From positions 1,922,001 to 1,986,000 of the forward strand of contig JAWZSP010000002.1 of the NCBI GenBank assembly GCA_034401135.1: a stretch of 64,000 nucleotides of DNA, in the 5' to 3' direction. Origin of the DNA: Volutella citrinella. Lineage: Eukaryota > Ascomycota > Sordariomycetes > Hypocreales > Nectriaceae. The translations under genes were made by a program, and so were the position numbers. Under the pieces are notes generated by a model, which was given only the letters and a program-made list of their open reading frames with translations, was not told where the DNA came from and did no database searches. This document shows, piece by piece, positions 56,797-64,000 of this stretch (its first letter is position 1; every line of letters starts with the position of its first letter).

Positions 56797-58637
56797 ATGG
56801 CGTTTTCCTCTCTCCACTGCCCGCTCCCAGCCGGTTCCTGGATTCGAGTTCTTCATCTGGACCCCGACACCGGCCATCAGCCAATCTGCTGCACCTTGGT
56901 CCCTGTTGATCTCCAGACTCGGCCATCGTACGAGGCCCTGTCGTATACCTGGGGCGATCCAGAGTCTGCAGACCTCATTTCTTGCAATGGGGTCGAGACG
57001 GGGGTCACATTCAACCTCGGTTGTGCCCTTCGAAGGCTCCGTCACCAGGACGACGTGAGAGTCATCTGGGCGGATGCGATATGCATAAATCAGAGTGATA
57101 TTGCTGAGAAGGAACATCAGGTTGCCCAAATGCGGCATGTCTACGAGAGTGCACAGCGGGTGTTGATATGGGGTGGCAACGACCCCACTGGAGCCGTGTC
57201 CACGGCCTTTGTTCACGTGCGCGAGACAAATGAGTACTTTGACGCGGGCTGGTCAAGTACGGCTCTATTTTTGATATCCCGCAGCTGGATTCTGATAGCC
57301 CGTTGCTATCAGTGGACCGATGGGAAGCCACACTCACCCTATTCTCGCTCCCTTGGTTCTCTCGCGTCTGGGTCTTACAAGAGGTCGGGCTCGCAAGGAC
57401 GGCCATCTTCTACTGTGGCGAGAGCTGGATTGACTTTAGCGACATTATGGAGTATTCCATGCTGGCAACAATGCGCGCTGACCTCGAGTTGGTGCCTGTT
57501 CTTCTGCCATGGGCCCGCATCACCGACCCGTTCATCATGCTGCATTGTACCTTTGGGAACGACACGTCATGGCGTATGGAGAGGCCGTTTATCCGCCAAA
57601 TAGCAGAAGGAGCAACAGTGCGCAGTGAAACGAGTCTGGTCACCGTACTTCTGGCGGGGACCGCGTTCAACGCTACAGACGCACGAGATCGCATCTATGC
57701 ATTTCTGGGACATCCCGGCGCTCGCAAGGATGGCCTCGTGGCTTTCAGACCAAACTATTCCATCACAAAGGACGAGCTCTATCTTCAAGTTGGGCTGCAT
57801 CTCCTCCAGGATATGGCATCGCTTGCACCACTATCAGTCGGCCGAGATATTGATGACAACGAAAGTACCATGCCATCGTGGGTTCCTCAATGGGACAGGA
57901 CCAAGGGAAACGTCTACATAACTCCCTTTCCGGGCATTTACAGATTCTTCAATGCTTCAAGGTATCCGGCTACCACAAAAGACGACTACCTGGCAGAGCG
58001 GCTACCGGATGGTGCTCTGAAAGTGAATGGGCTGCCTATCAGCTCGGTGAAGAATTGCAGCAGCATGATGAGAGTGGACTACATCTTACATCCGTCGGGA
58101 AAAGAGCGTCTTAACTCAATTGAGCAAGCATTTGTCGAAGTGAACATGACAGAAGCTCTGAAAACTGCGCCTTACACCGATCCTCTGCGCGCGGCGTCGC
58201 TGTGTCTGGTGGTCGGGCTTGACCAGATCGGCGACCAGCTAGACGAGCGCGATCCAGCTCACTATAATGGATTCAAAGCATTCTGCTACTACTTGATGAC
58301 CCCGGAATACTGCGACGAGCTTCATGGTGGAGCACCAGAATTCGAAGGAGATGAGTATGCCTTCTCGCAGGAGGCTCGTCAGCACTGCAACCTACGCTGC
58401 TTCTTCGTGCTGGGAAATGGGTGTTTCGGCATTGGTCCTAAGGATATGCGGGCTGGCGATCTATGCTACGTCCTCATTGGGGCACAAGTCCCATTCATCC
58501 TTCGTCCGACGCCGGAATCAGCGCCAACGGGGTACAAGGTGGTGGGAGAGTGCTATGTACACGGATTGATGGCTGGAGAGGCCGTTGATGAGTGCAAGGG
58601 CGGGCGTATGAGTCTTGAGGAGGTCTTGCTTGTCTGA
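56797..58637 (+). CDS. HET-domain (heterokaryon incompatibility) protein
   Basis: Exon 1 from ATG 56797 to about 57216 and exon 2 from about 57285 to 58637; about 590 residues. HET-domain proteins mediate non-self recognition and programmed cell death after hyphal fusion. Visible HET motifs: YEALSYTWGDP (start of domain), VIWADAICINQSDIAEKEHQV, and LPWFSRVWVLQEVGLA; the C-terminal region ends with the frequent fungal pattern FVLGNGCFGIGPKDMRAGD and YVHGLMAGEA. The two parts are in different frames. The best join is a 68-nt intron (GTGCGC donor at 57217, CCCGCAG acceptor ending 57284); alternatives are a donor at 57211, an acceptor at 57257, or a one-base deletion that would make it a pseudogene. 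It lies downstream of a TIR element and gene relics. Allelic specificity cannot be read. Confidence 0.82.
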
Positions 58638-58707
58638 AATGCGAGTACAGAACAGGTATATTTGAGAACCGTAAATGCATACTTTTATTGAGCGGCTCAA
58701 GGAGGTG

Positions 58708-60438
58708 CTACAGCCTCGGCGGGGTACTGGTTATAGAAGAGCTATCTAGCCATTGTTTCATCAGTTGGCCCACAGCTGATGGCTGGTCTCGTGGAGACAT
58801 ATGACCAGCCTTATTGACAGTTGCAAACGCCAAGTTTTTTGCAGTTTTGAATTGTCCCCCGAGTTGGCGATCATTATTCGCATCGAAAAAGTGCCAATTT
58901 TTCAGTTTGTTCAGTTGGAACTCTGCATGACCGCTCCATAGCATAGAATTATAAGCTCTCATAGTTCCTTCAGTATTACTGGCAAGAAGGTTAAATTAAA
59001 AAGGACATTAAAATAGAGTCATAAGGCTTGTACTTACACAATGACATCGTTATTCCCGTTAATAACGAGTACAGATGTTTCTTTCTCATCGAGCAGTCTC
59101 GCAATCTCCCTTGTTGATGGAATCAGCATTGCCTCTTTAGAACCCCACCAGGAGTTGAACTTTAAGTCGATTGGCTTGAAGAGTTGTTGTTTGAACCCGA
59201 GAGCCTTTTGAACCCATGCTTGGTTAAAGAAAGTAGTCAAGAGCTCCTCGCCTATACTATAGTTTAGTTTCATTCATCTTGTTCTATTATTCAAGACACT
59301 TACCAAGATTGCCACAAATAGGAGGGTCATTGCACCTGTTCCTATCATCATAGGGATCCTCTCCTCCTGGAATAACATGTCTAAAATAGACCTCATTAAG
59401 CAGAGTACATTTCTCAAATGCTACTCGGCAAACCTCAGTATCGTAAGTAATATCGCATAGTCGTCCCTGTCTTTCACAGGAAGAGAATTGAGCTTCCATG
59501 TCTTGGCAAGACGTAGAGTTCAGACCCTGCCCATAAAATCCATCAGTTTGAACCCTGTCAGCAGAGCAAAAGTGGTCATATAATCCAAGGGCCACACTTT
59601 GGAGATTGACCATGGCATTGATCAGAATGACAGAGGAAAAATGCCGCCGCATCATGTCTGCATAAACCGGTCCGTACTTGCCGCCAAAGGACTCTGCTGC
59701 AAGATGGATGGGCCTCCCTTGAAGCTCAGGGAAATACTCTCCTAGAAAGGTATAAAGGAACTTATCTAGGTCCACTGCGCCATCTCGCAGGTTCTTTGTC
59801 CACAGCTCTGGATCGTTCGGGCTTGAAAAGCCAATACCAATAGGTTGACTAAAAGGCGTATATCAGTGGACAGCTCTTGCTTGGGATTCGATATCAAGCA
59901 GCCCCTTACTCAATGAACAGCATGTTGGCGAACTCGGTCCAGCTGTGATTGGACCGTATCATCGCCGTCCCATCCTTCGTCACGGAGCACGGCCCGACCT
60001 CAAGAAAAGCGCCAATGAGTGATGAGGCACCGGGGCCGCTAGATAGCAAGTTGGTGTCAAAAATGTCTTTCGGGTTCAAACTGGTTATTTTATTTGGCAT
60101 ACCCGTTCAACCAGATGATAAGAGGGGCATCCTTAGGTGACTGACGACTCTCGAAAAACCCTGCTCATGCCTTAGTCCAGTTGCCATTGACGTGGCCGGG
60201 GTTTCGGCCTACAAAAAAACATGTCTCTATCATGGTCGATAGGAACCACTCCAGTCCATTGCGCAGAGCCAGCATCGCAAATGGTCTCGTTCTGCTGAAT
60301 TAGTCGTCTTGTGGGTGCCTCATCCTCTCTCTGGCTGGTAATCTGTGAGAGGATGTGCTGCGCCGGCGTGGCATGTACAGTCGTCAAAGCAGCCCATAGG
60401 CAGAGCGCTCCAAAGTTTATTACAGTGCGTCGGAGCAT
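58708..60438 (-). CDS. Secreted serine carboxypeptidase (S10)
   Basis: Six exons (minus): 60438-60213, 60160-60103, 60038-59910, 59848-59304, 59251-59038, 58978-58708; 480 residues, all introns GT-AG and phase-consistent. S10 enzymes remove C-terminal residues from peptides at acid pH in the vacuole or outside the cell. A signal peptide (MLRRTVINFGALCLWAALTTVHA) is followed by WFFESRQSPKDAPLIIWLNG, GPGASSLIG (oxyanion hole), FIEQP-like DQPIGIGFS, the nucleophile in AESFGGKYGP, Asp in INGNNDVIVN, and His in KAGHMSP: all three catalytic residues are kept. ESYAG of the family is ESFGG here, and the segment after VNLQSV is shorter than usual (GNGLTDP not seen), so activity may differ. The divergent neighbour is an OPT transporter 1.03 kb away, suggesting a peptide digestion and uptake pair. 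Confidence 0.88.
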
Positions 60439-61468
60439 GGTGCTTCGCAGGTACACAAACAGATACGCAATGGAACGAATGGAGGGCAAATTTCGTGGTA
60501 TATTTCTCGGAAAGCTGACAGCTTCGTGGGCATCAGCTGATGTGTGCATAGGAGGGGGGTGGCTATGGCTGGGTTCCAACTTTCCTAATTAGGCAATCGG
60601 ATGCCATCCACGACGTAGCTGGGAGCCATGTCGCGCGCGAGATTACGCCCAAGGAGTCTAATGATTCTAGCGTACTCACCTGAGTGAAGAGCACTTGTGT
60701 TTTGCATCTGAGGGCGCTATCTCCGCAGCTGCGCTGATAATTGGGCCCTTTCGAGCGTTCCCCAGTCGATCCTTGTTGGCTCGCCAAGCCAGCTGAACGG
60801 AATCGCGGGGTTATGGGCCACGCGAACGCCCTCCACCACAATTCTCACGTGGGCCAATTCGCAATTCGCCCCAGGTAAACCTCGATTCAGTATCTGGGGT
60901 CGATCTGTGGGGAAAGTGGTAATAACAATTCCTGGGCTCCTCAAGGCTCATCTCCAGCGCCGATGGCTCTATCAAACAGACTATCGGGGCAAATGTAATG
61001 TAAAGTTGTATTAGATTTTCTTTCGTTTCAGCATTATGGTAATCTTGGCTCTCAATCCCTATCTGACCTGAACACAAATGTTCTCAGCTGGAGCCAACAG
61101 GTTGGGGGCTTGAGATAACGGAACGAATGTCAATCCGGCAAGGGGGTAGATAGCACTCAGGTGATAAGGTTTATCCAGCTCCTGGGAATGCGGCGTCTAG
61201 ACGAGCCACTGGGAATTTTTATCCGAAATTGGTATAACCTCCAACGCTTCCTTCCCCGCAGTTCCACTGATCAGGCGGATCACAACCGCTAAGATGGACC
61301 GACCAAAAACTCGGCTTTTTCAACTTATATCATGACTCCAAATCACCTCTGAACGCAATGAAAACACTCCATAAACACGCATAGTTACAGCAACTAGTGT
61401 TGGCTGAGCTCTTGAGCTTCTTATAACATAACAGCATCATAACCCACGCAGCACTCTGCTCTTTCACC
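60439..61468. promoter_or_regulatory. Divergent promoter region: carboxypeptidase / OPT transporter
   Basis: A 1.03-kb region without genes that serves both divergent genes. No clear TATA box on either side. Confidence 0.45.
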
Positions 61469-63814
61469 ATGTCCCCACACACCGCGGGGGCCAACAAGGG
61501 CCCAACAACAGAGAAGTCCCAGCCAGAGCCATCTATCGCCCTTGACGACATCACCTCTACAGATGTGGTGGCGTCTGGGAACAAGTCTATCCAGATGGGT
61601 GAGACTGAGTGTGAGGACATATTTGCGCCTCTAGAAGGCGTCGAAGACTACGATGGGCGTAACATTCTCACTTTTCGCGCCCTGGCCACTGGTGTTTTTC
61701 TCGGCACCATTATTGGTTGTGCCAATGTCTACCTCGGTAAGTGAAAGCTATCAATAGTAGCTCAGCAGGTACTGACCGGTGCTTTTAAAAGGGCTGAAAA
61801 CCGGCTTCGGTGCAGATGCGGCGTTATTTTCAGCCATCTTCGGCTATGGCATTTTGAAGTCTCTTGAGCACTCCAAGGTACGCTGCCCTCGTGCTAACCC
61901 AATCCAATTTCTGCCAATGTTTTTTTTTTTTAAGTAGGCACTAACACACGGGTAATATAGATCATGTTCCTGTCTGGGTACTTTGGTCCCCATGAGAACA
62001 ACATTGTCCAGGCGACTGCCGTTGGATGCATGGGTATCGCATTCATCTTCATCACCGGTATCCCTGCTCTCATGCAAATGGGTCTGCTCGGTGACAACAA
62101 CAAAGTCGGGTACGGCACTCTAGTGGCTATGGCATTCATGTGCGGCTTCTGGGGGTTGGCTTTTGCCGTCGCGCTCCGCAAAGTCTTCCTTATCAAGCTG
62201 GCGCGTGAGCTAGATCTCCGGTTCCCAACCGCCATGGCGTCTGCCATCACCATCAAAACTCTTCACAACAAGAACAACGAGGGCGAATCAAAGCAGAACA
62301 TCAAAACTCTCAGCATTGCCTTCGCGGTCTCGATCGTCTGGTCGGTGGCAAGCTCCTACACCCCCGGCATCCTTTACAGCTGGAACGTCTTCTGGTGGAT
62401 CTACAAATGGGGCGGCCACGGTGTTATTGGAGCCATAAGCTGGGGCTGGCTGTCCTGGCAATGGTCACCGGCCTTGCTGGGCACTGGAATGCTGATCGGC
62501 TTGAACGCATCTCTGTCGTTTCTTCTCGGCGCAGTGCTGGCCTGGGGTATCATTGGACCGATCCTGGTCAGCACCGGCGCCGCCTCCGGGCTACCCATGG
62601 GGCTGCCTGTTGACGGTCTGGTGACATACAACGCTTTCAATCCGGCAAAGTTCGTCTCGGATCCTTCACCGCGCTACTGGATTCTATGGCCTGCTGTTTT
62701 CCTGATGCTGTCGGTATCCATCACAACGATTCTATTTGAGGCAAGGTCTATCGGTCGGGTAGTCCAATACGGATTGCTGAGCCTAAAAGATGCCTGCTTG
62801 TCGTTGTGGAAGAGAAACAACACTATCACGACCCCAAGGGCCCGTCCCGACGCGGAAACGCCAGATCCTGTCCCCCAGGAGCACCAAGTCAGGTGGTGGG
62901 AGTGGTCGTTTGTAGCGATTGCATCGCTCATCGCAGCCATCTTGCTTATGCGATTTTTGTTCAACATTGCCGGCGAGATGGGCCTTTTCCATCTCCTTCT
63001 TGGCATCCTATGGGCCTTTGTTGCCATCCCCGTCTTTGCGGCTACAGGCATATCACCCATGACCACCGTTGCCAAGGGTTCTCAGTTCATCACGGGTGGT
63101 ATTCTGCGTGGCCAGATCGATACAATCGGCTCTCAAAACGCGGCACTATCGAATCTCTGGGGTGCCACCGTCACCTCTGGAGCAGCACAGCAGGCCCTTG
63201 AGCTTATGCTAGATTTCAGAACCGGATTTTTGCTTCGAACGCCAGCACGTCCGCAGTGGTATGCGCAAATGGTTGGTACCCTGAGCTCCGTCTTGATCCT
63301 ACCAGGCCTCTACACTCTTTTTACCAAGGCGTGGCCCTGCATAATGGACTCAAAGGTGACACAATGCCCATTTGCTCTGCCAGCCGTCACGGCCTGGAAG
63401 ACTATCACGATTGGCATTCTATCACCGACTTTGCCCATTGCCAAATCGAGCTGGATTGCTTCCATCGTATTCGCCATCGTCGGAGCCGCCGCAGTCGTAC
63501 TCAAAAGATGGCTAATGAAGCATCCTGACTTAAACAGCTATGTTAAATTCATCCCCAACATGGGTGTTGTTGGCCTCGCTATGACTGTCCCAGGCTCGAT
63601 GATGCCTATGACTCTGGCCTTGGGAGCTGTTGCCTGTGCAGCATGGGAAAGATTCGGAAAATCGTCATATTCCAGGCTCATGTATGCCGTGGCTGCCGGA
63701 GGTATTGCTGGAGAAGGTGTTGCCTATGTAATCTTGGCCATCCTTCAGATCACAGAGGTTGGCGGTTCACGTTATGGTACTAAGTTGGGATGTGTTGCTG
63801 AGGCCATATGCTAG
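61469..63814 (+). CDS. OPT-family oligopeptide/metal-chelate transporter
   Basis: Three exons, 61469-61736, 61792-61877, 61961-63814; 735 residues. OPT proteins move tetra- and pentapeptides, glutathione or metal-nicotianamine complexes across membranes with protons. Visible: an acidic hydrophilic N-terminus of about 65 residues; NILTFRALATGVFLGTIIGCANVYLGLKTG, the conserved first helix region that needs both small introns removed; LDLRFPTAMASAITIKTLH, the typical loop of the family; GIIGPILVSTGAASGLP; and about 14-16 hydrophobic segments. The sequence is nearer to the YSL/bacterial-like OPT branch than to yeast Opt1 by its helix-1 LKTGF motif. Intron 2 contains a 13-T run. It is divergent from a secreted carboxypeptidase, which fits peptide scavenging. 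The last 186 bases of the window are its 3' flank. Confidence 0.9.
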
Positions 63815-64000
63815 AAGGAAGACGCTGACCTCATTCATGCATTGGTATTTATGATACTTTAGTTTTGAATTGAGTCAAGTTAATGCCAAACGCTCGCTGT
63901 ATTATAACTCATTTGACAGCCAATCTGTTTGAACGACCTAGAATTCCCAAGACTGCCTTTATGTTGTTCTCAATCACTATTGCTACCTGCTCACCAGGAG

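Overview
The window is nuclear DNA of a filamentous ascomycete (Pezizomycotina, most likely a Sordariomycete). The evidence is short GT-AG introns (about 48-110 nt) with CTAAC-type branch sites, Zn2Cys6 regulators, a HET-domain gene, plant cell-wall enzymes, several MFS permeases, and no bacterial-style operons. I cannot assign genus. I see 22 protein-coding loci (one with an internal stop codon), one further pair of gene relics, one tRNA gene and one small terminal-inverted-repeat element. Exon limits were deduced by hand from splice signals, reading frame and family motifs.

Layout. 0-31 kb is mostly housekeeping and metabolism: a Rif1 homologue with both PP1-docking motifs; a sugar-porter MFS; a glucose-6-phosphate 1-epimerase-like gene; a type II (plant-like) DAHP synthase; a small secreted protein interrupted by an in-frame TAG; a divergent pair of Zn2Cys6 regulator and Ayg1-like alpha/beta hydrolase; an AT-hook/BRCT nuclear protein; an HYPK-like NatA partner; and an SV2-like MFS. 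32-39 kb holds a tRNA-Phe gene, a PEBP-family protein, an allantoate-permease-type MFS and a secreted pectin lyase. 40-51 kb holds a cytochrome P450, a sugar MFS divergent from a GH31 alpha-xylosidase, an orphan membrane protein and a GFA-domain protein. 52-64 kb has a more accessory character: a second Zn2Cys6 regulator, decayed remnants of a zinc-cluster gene and an enoyl-reductase-type gene, a TIR element, a HET-domain gene, and a divergent pair of S10 carboxypeptidase and OPT transporter.

How genes may work together. The pectin lyase, the alpha-xylosidase/sugar-transporter pair and the carboxypeptidase/OPT pair suggest a fungus that degrades plant polymers and peptides outside the cell and imports the products; this is inference from families and arrangement.

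Most unusual observation. The tRNA-Phe(GAA) gene (32226-32355, minus) is interrupted in its D loop, between nucleotides 20 and 21, by 57 nt that look exactly like a spliceosomal intron (GTAAGA donor, CTAAC branch site, CAG acceptor). Removing it leaves a 73-nt tRNA-Phe. The A box, B box and Pol III terminator are intact and there is no intron at the normal anticodon-loop position. Other points of interest are a GG where an AG acceptor is expected in the second regulator, tandem acceptors that would switch its zinc cluster on or off, GC-AG introns, a 14-nt microexon, and a duplicated CACGTG element at the start of the alpha-xylosidase gene.
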